DNA of 40,109 nt from an uncultured Treponema sp. (GTDB lineage Bacteria; Spirochaetota; Spirochaetia; Treponematales; Treponemataceae). The DNA lies in NCBI GenBank assembly GCA_946535985.1, contig CAMNDY010000014.1:1-40109 (forward strand). The letters run 5' to 3'. The notes under the pieces are model-generated. The model saw only the letters and a program-made list of their open reading frames with translations. It was not told the DNA's origin and made no database searches. Below, piece by piece: positions 1 through 9,043 of this stretch. A program made the position numbers and the translations under genes. Numbering within the stretch: position 1 is the stretch's first letter; each line of letters begins with the position of its first letter.

Positions 1-652
1 TTCCCTTAAGAACCTGCCAGCCGTATGCCTTGTAGCGTGCAGCAATATTATCTGTAAATGTAATGTCTGTATTACCGTCAATAGAAATCTTGTTCTGATC
101 GTAGAATACAATCAATTTTCCAAGCTTAAGGTTTCCGGCAAGAGAACAAGCTTCAGAAGCAACACCTTCCTGAAGACATCCTTCTCCAACCAAAGAATAT
201 GTATAATGGTCAACAATCTTATGATTTTTTGTGTTGAACTTTGCAGCCAGCATCTGTTCTGCAATAGCCATACCTACAGCCATTGAAACGCCCTGTCCAA
301 GTGGACCACCGGTACATTCAACACCGTCTGTCTCACCATATTCAGGGTGACCAGGGCATTTAGAACCAACCTGGCGGAAGTTCTTAATATCATCCATGCT
401 AACTTTGTAACCTGCCAAGTGGAGGATACTGTAAAGAAGCATTGAACCATGACCTGCAGAAAGTACAAAACGGTCTCTGTCTGCCCATTTTGAATCAGCA
501 GGATTGTGCTTCATTACTTCGCCGTACAAAACTGCAGCAGCTTCTGCAGCTCCAAGTGGAAGGCCTGGGTGACCAGAATTTGCCTTCTGAATTGCGTCCA
601 TTGACAAGCTGCGGATAGAAAGTGCAACTGCCTCAACACCTTTTTTGTCCAT
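1..652 (-). CDS. tkt: Transketolase, N-terminal part (runs off the left edge)
   Basis: This is the first 217 residues of transketolase, the thiamine-diphosphate enzyme that moves two-carbon ketol units in the non-oxidative pentose phosphate pathway. Visible family signatures are SGHPGLPLG around residues 26-34 (His28), the GHGS motif with His68, GHPE with His102, GGPLGQG at 115-121 and the cofactor/metal segment GEGCLQEG at 156-163. The start is the ATG at 652, which has an AGGAGA ribosome site about 7 bases upstream. The remaining two thirds of the gene lie outside the window. It follows the PTS IIA gene by only 22 bases on the same strand, so the two are probably cotranscribed. Confidence 0.96.
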   Translation of the reverse strand, partial: MDKKGVEAVALSIRSLSMDAIQKANSGHPGLPLGAAEAAAVLYGEVMKHNPADSKWADRDRFVLSAGHGSMLLYSILHLAGYKVSMDDIKNFRQVGSKCPGHPEYGETDGVECTGGPLGQGVSMAVGMAIAEQMLAAKFNTKNHKIVDHYTYSLVGEGCLQEGVASEACSLAGNLKLGKLIVFYDQNKISIDGNTDITFTDNIAARYKAYGWQVLKG

Positions 653-674
653 AAATTATTCTCCTAATTTATTA

Positions 675-1154
675 TTATTTATCTAATTCACGAATAAGAC
701 TTAAGATTTCTGCTTCACCAGCATGCGATTCCAAAGCCTTTCTAAAACGTAGATTTCTAAAAAGTCCGGCAAGCTCTGTAAGAACCTTAAGATGAACCTG
801 AGAATTAGATGTAAGCAATACAAACATTACAAAAACTTCACGTTCATCCGGGGCCTGCATATCAATTGGATTTTTAAGATAAACTACACAAATCTTCTGA
901 TTTTCCTCGCTCTTTATTATAGATGCTCTTGCATGAGGAAGCGCAATTCCGTTTCCTACAGCAGTACTTAAAACCTGTTCACGTGCACATAATGCATTAT
1001 AAATTAAATCGCTTGTAACACCCTCAGGCTTTTCGATTTGTTCGCTGATATTTTTGTAAATTTCCTGAGGACTTGTCCCCTCAACGTCAAAAAACACCCC
1101 ACCGCGATGGATTAAGACCGGTAAATCTGCTCCACCATTCAAACTTGTTTCCAT
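675..1154 (-). CDS. PTS EIIA-type phosphocarrier (PtsN/fructose-type IIA domain)
   Basis: A single-domain protein of 159 residues resembling the fructose/nitrogen-type EIIA fold. The phospho-accepting histidine is His74, in the context GIALPHAR, which is the standard signature of this family. There are no IIB or IIC partners next to it. A stand-alone IIA usually acts as a regulator of carbon, nitrogen or potassium metabolism rather than in sugar import, so a regulatory role is the better inference. The first 20 residues precede the usual IIA fold. An ATG with GGAG about 8 bases upstream supports the start. It sits directly upstream of transketolase, hinting at a link to central carbon flow. 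The exact subtype (PtsN or a FruA-like fragment) cannot be fixed from sequence alone. Confidence 0.85.
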   Translation of the reverse strand: METSLNGGADLPVLIHRGGVFFDVEGTSPQEIYKNISEQIEKPEGVTSDLIYNALCAREQVLSTAVGNGIALPHARASIIKSEENQKICVVYLKNPIDMQAPDEREVFVMFVLLTSNSQVHLKVLTELAGLFRNLRFRKALESHAGEAEILSLIRELDK

Positions 1155-1204
1155 TTTTAAACTCCATTTTTATATAACAAACAATCGGGCGTACCCTATG
1201 TTCG

Positions 1205-2668
1205 TCAATGAACAATTTTAATACTATTATATGTGATTGCTTCGAGCGAATTTTTCAGAATCTCTCCAACTTCATCAAAGGTTTCTTCCATTCCGTCAAG
1301 CGAAAGCACCACATCATCCATAGGAAAAATATCCTTTAAGTAATCGTTTTCCATCTCTTCTACAATTCTTGCAACATGACTGAACAGCTGTACAAGAATT
1401 ACGAGTTCCTGCTGAGGAAAATCCTGCAGACTCAAACCCGAACCGCCGATGGCACACAGGAGATAACTTACCTGCGAAAACAGGTCCAGAATTCTTTTCC
1501 TGACTGGTGCAAGCTTATAATCCACAAACTGATTATAAACCTTATTTAGTATATCACTTCGTTTTTCTATGTTCAATAATACAAGCTTATGTTCCTGCAC
1601 AGTCATCTTTAATGTTGGCGGGAAAATATCAGAAATCAGTTCTTCTACAGTTTTTTTAGATTCATGCTCTCTCTGTTCAAAAATCAGATTTTTAATATAG
1701 GAATCTATTATCTGTGGAGAAAAAATCATTGTCATATTTGTAAAAAGAGAATCGGTCGAAGCATCCTTGTTCCAGTTGCCTATATAAGGAACTGTCTTGT
1801 TTGCATACCAGATACGAGACTCAACGCCATAAGGTGAAAATCCGATTTTTTTTGTATGCTTAAGAAACTCCTCTGCACTACCGCAGTTTTTTATACAAAG
1901 CTCCTGCTGATTTTCAAGAAAAAGAAAGGCCAGCTGCTGTTCAATGGAAGCTACAGGACCACTTGTTTCAAAGCCTTCTATAAGACCTTTTTCAAAATTT
2001 TCATACCACTCTTCACGCTCAAGATCATCTGAAGTAAGTTCATCCGAAGCATTTGCAGGAAGCACTCTGAGTTCAACAATATTTGCAGCCCAGTCAACAA
2101 CACGACAAAGAATTCTGTCGCCATATTTTATTGCCTTGCCACCAGTGATTTTAGAAAGAGGCCAGGCAGTAAGCTTGATATCGTTAGGCATTCCATACTG
2201 TACCGAAGAAAGAGGAATTTCTTTGTTTGAATGATCGTTGAAGATATATGGAAGAACATAGCCTTCGCCATAAAGTGCAAAGGTATCAAGAGCAAGATTC
2301 ATAGAAAAGCTGACAGCCTTTGGATTAATGAGAATCTTTCCATCAGAAACGAGGATATTATCAGGCGAAATATCCGGATTTATAAAAGGCATGCAGCGAT
2401 GGCCAAGAATAAAGTATCCCTTTTGAATTTCCTCTGCCGAAGGCATAAAACTGAACCACCTGCCAATAAAAACGCCTGCCCTGGTTATATACTCTTCATC
2501 TACAAGAGAAAAAACCATGTCAGAGGTATCTAAAATTGACTGGGCAGTATCATGAGAAAGCTTTACTCCCTGAGATTTCATCATATGACAAAATTCATCT
2601 ATTGTAAAAATATCATGAAAAGAGAGAAAAAAGTCTTCTATAATTGCAGAGTTATCTATATCCATCAT
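1205..2668 (-). CDS. Unrecognised 487-residue cytoplasmic protein
   Basis: I do not recognise this protein. It has no signal peptide and no convincing membrane segment, and its composition is acidic and leucine/isoleucine rich, as in a soluble helical protein. The first 90 or so residues could form a winged-helix-like module (short helices followed by a segment on entry and exit of a beta turn), but this is only an impression. The C-terminal third (about 330-480) is strongly helical. The N-terminus is MMDID, so either of two adjacent ATGs may be used, and no good ribosome site precedes them. It lies between a PTS IIA gene and a metallo-hydrolase gene, with gaps of about 50 bases on both sides, in the same direction. 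Codon use is like that of its neighbours. Confidence 0.8.
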   Translation of the reverse strand: MMDIDNSAIIEDFFLSFHDIFTIDEFCHMMKSQGVKLSHDTAQSILDTSDMVFSLVDEEYITRAGVFIGRWFSFMPSAEEIQKGYFILGHRCMPFINPDISPDNILVSDGKILINPKAVSFSMNLALDTFALYGEGYVLPYIFNDHSNKEIPLSSVQYGMPNDIKLTAWPLSKITGGKAIKYGDRILCRVVDWAANIVELRVLPANASDELTSDDLEREEWYENFEKGLIEGFETSGPVASIEQQLAFLFLENQQELCIKNCGSAEEFLKHTKKIGFSPYGVESRIWYANKTVPYIGNWNKDASTDSLFTNMTMIFSPQIIDSYIKNLIFEQREHESKKTVEELISDIFPPTLKMTVQEHKLVLLNIEKRSDILNKVYNQFVDYKLAPVRKRILDLFSQVSYLLCAIGGSGLSLQDFPQQELVILVQLFSHVARIVEEMENDYLKDIFPMDDVVLSLDGMEETFDEVGEILKNSLEAITYNSIKIVH

Positions 2669-2716
2669 ATTAAATTTACTAAAAATTTACGGCTTTGTGC
2701 AAAAAAAATCAATTAT

Positions 2717-3607
2717 TTACACAATAAGTTCAAGCCCATCCCAGGCAGCCCGGGCAGAACCTTTTATGCCGTCAAATCCAGCCTTTTGCTCCTGCATATA
2801 ATCGCAGTATTCTTTATGGCTTGAATTATGAGTAAGATGAGTTACCCACATATTTTTTACACCAATTCTATCTGCAGCCTGCATAGCTTCAAGAATACTA
2901 AAGTGGGTGCTATGAGGTTTAATTCTAAGTCCATCTATAACAAGCTCTTCAAGAAGACCACCCGAATCAAGGCCTGCTGCAGTGCGTATAAGTTCAAAGG
3001 ATTCTTCGCTTATAAAATTGCAGTCTGTAAGATAGGCAATTGATTTTTTAATGCCGTCATCATCATCAGTACGTGTAAAAAGCCAGCCTACAGTAGGCAA
3101 ATGTCCGTGCATCATAGGAATTGGAGTAATTGTAACTTCATCTACGACAAAAGGCTTTGAAGCCTCCTTAAGCTCCACTCTTGCATGACCTCCCCCTTCT
3201 TTTACCGGAACAAAAAAGTATGCAAAGCGGTAAGTTAGGTCGCGGATTGTTGATTCGTTTGTATAAATAGGAATTGGAGGAGCATTAAACTGCTTGAGAG
3301 CCTCCGGATTTTCGGGCTTTTTCCACATATCGCAGCTGAAAATACGAAGGTCATCAAGTCCGTGCAAATGATCGGCATGACTGTGGGTAAGAAGCACCAT
3401 ATCAAGCTTTTTGATATTATGTTCAAGCGCCTGCATTCTAAAATCAGGCCCTACATCAATTAAAATATTTGTTCCGGCCGCAGTTGTAAAAAGTGCAGAA
3501 GATCTCCAGCGTTTGTCATGAGGATCTGATGATTTACATACAGGACAATCGCATCCGATTACCGGAACACCGTGACTTGTACCAGTTCCCAACAATAAAA
3601 GCTTCAT
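2717..3607 (-). CDS. PhnP-like MBL-fold metallo-hydrolase
   Basis: A 296-residue metallo-beta-lactamase-fold hydrolase. The metal-binding HxHxDH motif is present at His75, His77, Asp79 and His80 (sequence HSHADH). An N-terminal cysteine cluster CDCPVC (Cys19, Cys21, Cys24) probably holds a structural zinc, as in PhnP. PhnP itself is a cyclic phosphodiesterase that opens phosphoribosyl cyclic phosphate, but there is no phosphonate operon here. A phosphodiesterase role is therefore likely, while the physiological substrate is unknown. A strong AGGAGGGG ribosome site stands before the ATG at 3607. A short dispersed palindrome follows upstream at about 3628-3652, between this gene and rpmB. Confidence 0.88.
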   Translation of the reverse strand: MKLLLLGTGTSHGVPVIGCDCPVCKSSDPHDKRWRSSALFTTAAGTNILIDVGPDFRMQALEHNIKKLDMVLLTHSHADHLHGLDDLRIFSCDMWKKPENPEALKQFNAPPIPIYTNESTIRDLTYRFAYFFVPVKEGGGHARVELKEASKPFVVDEVTITPIPMMHGHLPTVGWLFTRTDDDDGIKKSIAYLTDCNFISEESFELIRTAAGLDSGGLLEELVIDGLRIKPHSTHFSILEAMQAADRIGVKNMWVTHLTHNSSHKEYCDYMQEQKAGFDGIKGSARAAWDGLELIV

Positions 3608-3627
3608 TCCGGCCCCTCCTGAAAAGA

Positions 3628-3652
3628 TTCCCGGGTCAAGCCCGAGAATAAC
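3628..3652. repeat. Dispersed palindrome, family A copy 1
   Basis: The core CGGGTCAAGCCCG is flanked by inverted TTC/GAA and sits between the rpmB terminator and the metallo-hydrolase start. The same core recurs at about 11985, 25048, 25080 and (half) 30613. Confidence 0.8.
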
Positions 3653-3667
3653 ATAAGCAATAGAAAC

Positions 3668-3696
3668 AAAAAAAGCCGCCCCAAAGAGCGACTTTT
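3668..3696 (-). terminator. Intrinsic terminator of rpmB
   Basis: Read on the minus strand, an 11-bp stem (AAAAGTCGCTC paired with GGGCGGCTTTT, two G-U pairs) with a tiny loop is followed by a run of seven T. It lies about 20 bases after the rpmB stop. Confidence 0.85.
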
Positions 3697-3716
3697 CAAC
3701 AAAATTTTGAAAACAA

Positions 3717-3941
3717 TTAGTTCTGAGCTGCAGCTTCAGCCTTTGGAACTCTAACTTTCTTGTCTACAAAACCAGCTTTAAGGCACTTTGTACAGATATT
3801 AATAGTTCTTGTTGTACCACCGAACTGAGCCTTAATCTTAAGAAGATTTGGTCTCCATGTTCTGCGTGTATGATTGTAAGATTTACTAACCTTGTTACCA
3901 GACATTACGCCTTTTCCACAAATATCACAACATCTAGACAT
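3717..3941 (-). CDS. rpmB: 50S ribosomal protein L28
   Basis: A 74-residue L28, which binds 23S rRNA in the large ribosomal subunit. It is the zinc-binding (C+) form, with cysteines around residues 4-8 (CCDIC) and at Cys50/Cys53 (CTKC). The conserved SKSYNHTRRTWRPNL block is present. The start is the ATG at 3941, behind an AAGGAAGG ribosome site. A longer in-frame reading from 4022 would cover the promoter and adds non-L28 residues, so it is rejected. A good promoter (3994-4022) and a terminator (3668-3696) show that it is transcribed alone, between unrelated operons. Confidence 0.97.
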   Translation of the reverse strand: MSRCCDICGKGVMSGNKVSKSYNHTRRTWRPNLLKIKAQFGGTTRTINICTKCLKAGFVDKKVRVPKAEAAAQN

Positions 3942-3993
3942 TTTCGTATCCTTCCTTATATTAAAACAATTTCCCAAAGATAATAGTTTAAAA

Positions 3994-4022
3994 AATATAT
4001 AGAAAATCCCATAAAAAGTCAA
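3994..4022 (-). promoter_or_regulatory. Sigma-70-type promoter of rpmB
   Basis: On the minus strand there is TTGACT (4017-4022), a 17-base spacer and TATATT (3994-3999). This places transcription start about 45 bases before the L28 ATG. Confidence 0.7.
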
Positions 4023-4057
4023 TGGGTTAACTTGTCATATTCCCAAGACTCATAAAA

Positions 4058-5524
4058 TTACGACTCATGTTTCTTGCTCCACTCGGTTGGAGACATGCCA
4101 GTTTCTTCGCGGAAGATTTTCATGAAATATTTTACATCTGAAAAACCACTGCGTTCGGAAACCTCGTAAACTTTAAAAGTTCCTTTTTCCAGAAGCTTTT
4201 TAGCTTCATCTATTCTTAAGCGCTTAAGGTATTCATTAAAATTAAGGCCTGTATGTTCCTTAAACTTTTCGGAAAACCAGGTATAGTTTACCGAAACCTG
4301 ATTTGCTACCATAGCCATGTTAATATTTTTTTTGAAGTGACTTTTTATAAAATCAAGGGCCTCGGTAATATACGGAGATTCTTTTGTATTCTGCTTTAAC
4401 AGAGCCGAAAGATAAACTACATAATCTGTTACACTTCCCTGCCATTCTGCCAAATCGGAATATTCAAAGATGTTTTCTATCATAATGCTTTTAATATGAA
4501 GATACATATCTGAATCTGTATATCCCGGATATTTTGTAAATAAATTCGAAGTTATTTTTCTATATAAATAATAAAGAGTTTCAGAATTTAATACAGCATT
4601 TTCATCAAAACAATCAAAGAGTTTTGTTACATCGCCCTGGATTTCTTCTGCATCAACAAGGTCGCAGTGACTGATTACTTTTTCATAAGTTTCATCCAGC
4701 TGGGTAAAATCACTTATATGATTTGCATTTTCCCAGTAATATAATCCGCCGTTTTTTTTACCCTGCAAAGGCATTCCGCTTTCTGAATCAAAAAAAGCCT
4801 GCATGGCTGCGGTCATTGCCTGCCGCCTCATTGTTCGTAACATTGAATAATCATCTGCCGGCCCGGAAATTCCAACTATATAAGAATCAAGATAGCTTGG
4901 TTCATATTCTACCTGTCTGCCATCAAAGGGGTATACTATTAAAACAGAATTCTTTGTATGCTCTACCACATAATAGCGTCTGCCCTTCATTACAGTTTCA
5001 AGGGCCTGCATAGAATTTTTACCGCAGATAATAATACATCTAAGGCCATTTTCTACAGTGATTTCAGGCAGCCCCGAAACATCTTCAAGTCTGCCCTTTT
5101 CAATTATCTGACGGAATTTTACTTCGTTCTGTTTTTTTTCTTCATTTAAAGAATTCATAATGGCAGAGTTTACTGCAGAACAAAGTTCTTTTTTGTCTAC
5201 GGGCTTAAGTATGTAACTCAGGGCTCCGCTTTGAATGGCAGCCTTTGCATAAGAAAAATCATCATAACCGCTGAGAACTATAATTGCAGGCTTATATTCA
5301 TCTTCCATCTGCGAAATATTTTTCATCAGTTCAACGCCGTCCATAACAGGCATACGGATATCGGTAATTAAAATTTCAGGGCGCTTTTCTTTGCAAAAAT
5401 CCAGAGCTTCCTGACCGTTTTTTGCTTCTATAATTTCCAGTGGAAAATCAATTGAGTCTAAGAGGATTTTTTTGAGACCTGCACGAATTAATTTTTCATC
5501 ATCTGCCAGAACTATTGTAATCAT
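4058..5524 (-). CDS. YesN-type response regulator with AraC DNA-binding domain
   Basis: A 488-residue response regulator. Residues 1-120 form a receiver domain with the acidic pair DD at 8-9, phospho-acceptor Asp55 (ITDIRMP) and the KPVDK lysine near 107. Residues about 385-485 form the double helix-turn-helix AraC domain, recognisable by the conserved NEYLKRLRIDEAKKLL and VSERSGFSDVKYF segments. The middle is a poorly conserved linker/sensor region. Its start overlaps the histidine kinase stop by one base (TAATG), so the pair is translationally coupled. Family members of this type control sugar ABC transporters and glycosidases. Here the natural targets are the adjoining transporter operon and the divergent GH94-like/GH30/GH16 genes. 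Confidence 0.93.
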   Translation of the reverse strand: MITIVLADDEKLIRAGLKKILLDSIDFPLEIIEAKNGQEALDFCKEKRPEILITDIRMPVMDGVELMKNISQMEDEYKPAIIVLSGYDDFSYAKAAIQSGALSYILKPVDKKELCSAVNSAIMNSLNEEKKQNEVKFRQIIEKGRLEDVSGLPEITVENGLRCIIICGKNSMQALETVMKGRRYYVVEHTKNSVLIVYPFDGRQVEYEPSYLDSYIVGISGPADDYSMLRTMRRQAMTAAMQAFFDSESGMPLQGKKNGGLYYWENANHISDFTQLDETYEKVISHCDLVDAEEIQGDVTKLFDCFDENAVLNSETLYYLYRKITSNLFTKYPGYTDSDMYLHIKSIMIENIFEYSDLAEWQGSVTDYVVYLSALLKQNTKESPYITEALDFIKSHFKKNINMAMVANQVSVNYTWFSEKFKEHTGLNFNEYLKRLRIDEAKKLLEKGTFKVYEVSERSGFSDVKYFMKIFREETGMSPTEWSKKHES

Positions 5525-7338
5525 TATTTGTCCTCATTTTTGATACTTATAAATTGTTTTGGAACCGGTATTTTTATTAAAGTACCCTGGCCTTCGGCTG
5601 ATTTTATTACAAGTCTGTAATCTTTTCCGCAGAACATTGTAAGCCTTTGCTGGATATTTTTTAAGCCTATGCTTCCTTTAGAATCCCTTTCATAGCTGTC
5701 ATCTGCAAGATAAGCTTCAAGCTCTTTTTGTTTTTCCTGCGAAATTCCTTTTCCAAAATCCTGTACACAAAGCCAGATGCGGTCTGCCCCTTCATCGCAT
5801 TCTGTATAAACCTTTATTACTGCATCTTTTCCAAGCGGTTCAATTGCATAATAAAAAGCATTTTCCACAAGCGGTTGAAGACTCATCTTTGGAATTACAA
5901 TTTTTTTGCATTCATCTTTTATTTCTGTTTCAAGAGAAATTACATAATCGTTTCTGATGTTTAAAAGATAAACATAGGAACGGATATATTCAACTTCTTC
6001 TTCCAGCGTTACTGTATGAACACGCCAGCGCAGACAATAATGCATAAGCTTTCCAAGAACATTAATGCTTTCTTCAACATCACTTTCGCCGGCAATTACA
6101 GCCTGCATTTTAATTGTTTCAAGCGCGTTATAAAGAAAGTGGGCATTAATCTGATTTTGCATGGCCTTCATTTCTGTATCCGCAATGAGCTGCTGTTCTT
6201 TTTTAATTTCTTCAATTTGTGTACGAAGCTGCTCTGTCATTTTATTAAAGGTCTGCTGGGCCTGGGTAACTTCATCGTGCCCTGTTACTTTTACACTGGC
6301 ATCCAGCTGGCCTTCCTGAACTTTTTTCATACCGCCAATAAGATTATAAACACGCCCCATAAGTCTTGAAGTAAAATATCTTACAAGCAGATAAAGTAAT
6401 ATAATAGTAAGAATAAGCCCTGTAATAATTCCTGCCTGAATTTTAAAAAGATTTTTCTGCATTTCTTCAGAAGAACAGGTATGCAGTAAAACTAAATCCA
6501 TTTGAGGAACGCGAATCCAGCTTGAATAACAAACCTCCTCTTTATCTTTAAGAATCAACTTGCCCGAATTATTAAGATCACCCTTTTTGCGGCGATAAAG
6601 GGCTTTGGTAAAATCTTCCAGGAATTCCTCTTTTAAAGGAGCCTGATATTCTTCTATAATCTTATTTGTAATTTTTACCAATTTAAACTCACCGGTTTCT
6701 TCATTCAACACTTCGCGAAAAACATAGTCATCATTAAACTTATTTATTTTTCTGAAAAGGAATGGAAAAAAGTCGCTCGTTTTCATTGCAATCTGAACAT
6801 AACCAATTTCCCTGTGATTTTTTTCCATTCTTCTTGTGGTACAAACTGATTCATATTTTAAAGAACCAACGTTTCCAATATAATCTGCAGTATAAGCAAA
6901 TTCCCATCTGTCCAAAGCAGCAAGATTTGTACGGGAAGAATTCATAAAGATTGGCCAGCGCTCCGGAATCTGAGGATTATCGGCAAATACCCTTAAGGCA
7001 TAAATTGATGGAACTGCTTCAATAGAACGTTCAAGCATTGTAGCTTCCGAAATCATGGTTTGAATTATTTCGTCTTCGTTATAACGTTCCGGCATTGTAA
7101 AAAAAAGAGTAAGCTGCCCGTTACTATTTACAAGCAGCTCTACCCTATCACAAATATCAATATTTTTATTTACAATTTCGTAGTTTTCCTGCAAGAGTCC
7201 TTCGCTGTTTGCTTCGAGTTCTTCTACCCGTGCCCGGCGAATAAGGCTCATTGCAGTAATTACTATTATAGAAAGTGGAATTACGACAATACAGGTATAG
7301 GCAAAAACTAATTTCTTTGAAAAGTTCATCCGTATCAT
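5524..7338 (-). CDS. YesM-type membrane sensor histidine kinase
   Basis: A 604-residue sensor kinase. It has a first membrane helix at about 9-32, a large extracytoplasmic sensor domain (about 33-300), a second helix at 301-322, a HAMP linker (about 322-375), the His_kinase dimer region with His400 in the motif INAHFLYNALE, and an ATPase domain with an N-box (LVENAFYYA), a G1 box (DFGKGI) and a G2 box (GSIGLKNIQ). This layout is the LytS/YesM class, typically paired with AraC-type regulators. It lies directly after the sugar-binding protein gene and probably senses extracellular oligosaccharide, perhaps through that protein. The start may be the ATG at 7338 or the one three codons later; neither has a strong ribosome site. 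Confidence 0.93.
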   Translation of the reverse strand: MIRMNFSKKLVFAYTCIVVIPLSIIVITAMSLIRRARVEELEANSEGLLQENYEIVNKNIDICDRVELLVNSNGQLTLFFTMPERYNEDEIIQTMISEATMLERSIEAVPSIYALRVFADNPQIPERWPIFMNSSRTNLAALDRWEFAYTADYIGNVGSLKYESVCTTRRMEKNHREIGYVQIAMKTSDFFPFLFRKINKFNDDYVFREVLNEETGEFKLVKITNKIIEEYQAPLKEEFLEDFTKALYRRKKGDLNNSGKLILKDKEEVCYSSWIRVPQMDLVLLHTCSSEEMQKNLFKIQAGIITGLILTIILLYLLVRYFTSRLMGRVYNLIGGMKKVQEGQLDASVKVTGHDEVTQAQQTFNKMTEQLRTQIEEIKKEQQLIADTEMKAMQNQINAHFLYNALETIKMQAVIAGESDVEESINVLGKLMHYCLRWRVHTVTLEEEVEYIRSYVYLLNIRNDYVISLETEIKDECKKIVIPKMSLQPLVENAFYYAIEPLGKDAVIKVYTECDEGADRIWLCVQDFGKGISQEKQKELEAYLADDSYERDSKGSIGLKNIQQRLTMFCGKDYRLVIKSAEGQGTLIKIPVPKQFISIKNEDK

Positions 7339-7376
7339 TCTATATGATAAACCCCGTATTGTCTAATTCTTCCTTA

Positions 7377-9011
7377 TTACATACCAAGCTTTTTCTTGTT
7401 GGCATTCATAAGAACTGTCTGAGCATCGATAACTTTATCAATACCCTTGTCTTTCTTGTACTGGTTGAATTCTGCAACAATCTTGTCAAATTCAGCTTCT
7501 GAACCGGCACGAATCATCTGTGGAAGTACCTTACCCCAACGGCGCTGAATATCTTCGTAGATGAGCTGTTCGTCTGAACCTACAGGAAGTGTAAGTCCAT
7601 CGTAGGCTGCATATGAGTGTACATATGGACGGGTCCAAAGCTGTGGCTGTTCCAATGATGGAGCGTAGTCTGCACCGAACTGTGCCTGCCATGCTGTATC
7701 CATGAGCATCCAGTATGTGTACTGTACACCAATATCTGTTTCCTGCTTGTTCTTGTCGTTCTTATCAAGAGCTGCAACTTCAGGTGTGAGCTTTGGTACA
7801 CCATTTACAACTGTATATGTTTCTCCTTCAATACCAAAGTTTGTATCCATCTGACCTTCTTCTGAAATAAGGTAAGTAAGGAACTGAATAGCACGAGCAG
7901 GATCTTTACAGTTCTTTGAAATCAAAGTTACTGTCCAACCTGCAATACCACCACCAGCGAGAACTGGATCATCACCCTTAGAGTTCTTTGGACCATCTAC
8001 AGCAATGTAGATAGAGTTTGGATCACGTGCATAAAGAGCGTTCTGTGGAGCCTGCATATCCCAGTTCTGGTAAAGGAGACAGAAGTAGCGGCCCTGAGCT
8101 GCTTTCTCTTCAATCTGGCTTCTCTTGTCTACGAATACGTCTGTAGCAAAGAGACCTTCTTCGTGAGCCTGGCGGAACATCTTCATCCAGCGGATATACT
8201 CTGGATCATCTGTAAGACCAAGATCTGCATTTACAAACTTGCCGTTCTTTTCCGGTGCAATTGCAAGGAAGTGTGCAAGGTAACCCTGAAGCTGTGAACA
8301 ACCTGTGTCACCAAATTCGTTTGTACCAAATGGAATGAGTGACTGTCCGTTTACTGTAGGGAACTTAGCCTTTGCAGCGCGAAGTGCATTCAAGAATCCC
8401 TCTGGAGTTGTCATATCTGGTTTTCCAAGAGCTTCGTACATATCTTTACGAACAAGGAAAGTTTCGTTTGAAGTAAGTTTTCCCTGATACTTTTCATAGT
8501 CTGTTGAAGTATAAGATGCGTTTGGATATCCGTAAATGTGGCCGTCTGCCTGACGGTACCAGCCTACCTTTACAGGGTCAGTAACTTTCCAGAAGTATGG
8601 ATCATACTTGTCAGCAAGTTCGTCAAGAGGATAAAGAAGATCAGAATCGATCATCAAAGGAATCTGTCCTTCCCACCAGCCCAAAGTAATAAGGTCTGGA
8701 AGAGCTTCACCGGCAATCATTGCATTGAGCTTTTCAGCTTCGCTTCCTGCCGGAACAATAAAGTTTACATCTACACCAGTTTTCTGTGTAATGTACTTAG
8801 AAACCTTTGAGTCTCCCCAATGACGAGCGAACCAGCTGAAGTTAATATACCAGTCAAGTTTGATTGGTTTATCTGCATTTGCTTTCCAACCCGGAAGGTC
8901 TGCAGATACTTTTACTTCTGCTTTTGGAGCACTTTCTTTCTTGCTGCAGCCTACAAGAGACATTGCAGCAACCATAGCAAAACCTAATGCTACTACCTTT
9001 AATTTTTTCAT
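7377..9011 (-). CDS. Extracellular sugar-binding lipoprotein of a CUT1 ABC transporter (LplA/YtcQ type)
   Basis: A 544-residue solute-binding protein. The N-terminus is a lipoprotein signal (KK followed by a hydrophobic stretch and the lipobox SLVGC), placing the lipid-modified Cys at residue 22. The mature protein has the two-lobe organisation and aromatic-rich composition of carbohydrate-binding proteins of the large (about 500-550 residue) LplA/YtcQ class. A strong AAGGAGG ribosome site precedes the ATG. It is third in the transporter operon, after two permeases and before the two-component pair. The ligand is not readable from sequence; from the linked enzymes I infer beta-gluco-oligosaccharides. 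Confidence 0.92.
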   Translation of the reverse strand: MKKLKVVALGFAMVAAMSLVGCSKKESAPKAEVKVSADLPGWKANADKPIKLDWYINFSWFARHWGDSKVSKYITQKTGVDVNFIVPAGSEAEKLNAMIAGEALPDLITLGWWEGQIPLMIDSDLLYPLDELADKYDPYFWKVTDPVKVGWYRQADGHIYGYPNASYTSTDYEKYQGKLTSNETFLVRKDMYEALGKPDMTTPEGFLNALRAAKAKFPTVNGQSLIPFGTNEFGDTGCSQLQGYLAHFLAIAPEKNGKFVNADLGLTDDPEYIRWMKMFRQAHEEGLFATDVFVDKRSQIEEKAAQGRYFCLLYQNWDMQAPQNALYARDPNSIYIAVDGPKNSKGDDPVLAGGGIAGWTVTLISKNCKDPARAIQFLTYLISEEGQMDTNFGIEGETYTVVNGVPKLTPEVAALDKNDKNKQETDIGVQYTYWMLMDTAWQAQFGADYAPSLEQPQLWTRPYVHSYAAYDGLTLPVGSDEQLIYEDIQRRWGKVLPQMIRAGSEAEFDKIVAEFNQYKKDKGIDKVIDAQTVLMNANKKKLGM

Positions 9012-9043
9012 ATTTATTTTCCTCCTTTAAATATGTGAAATAA

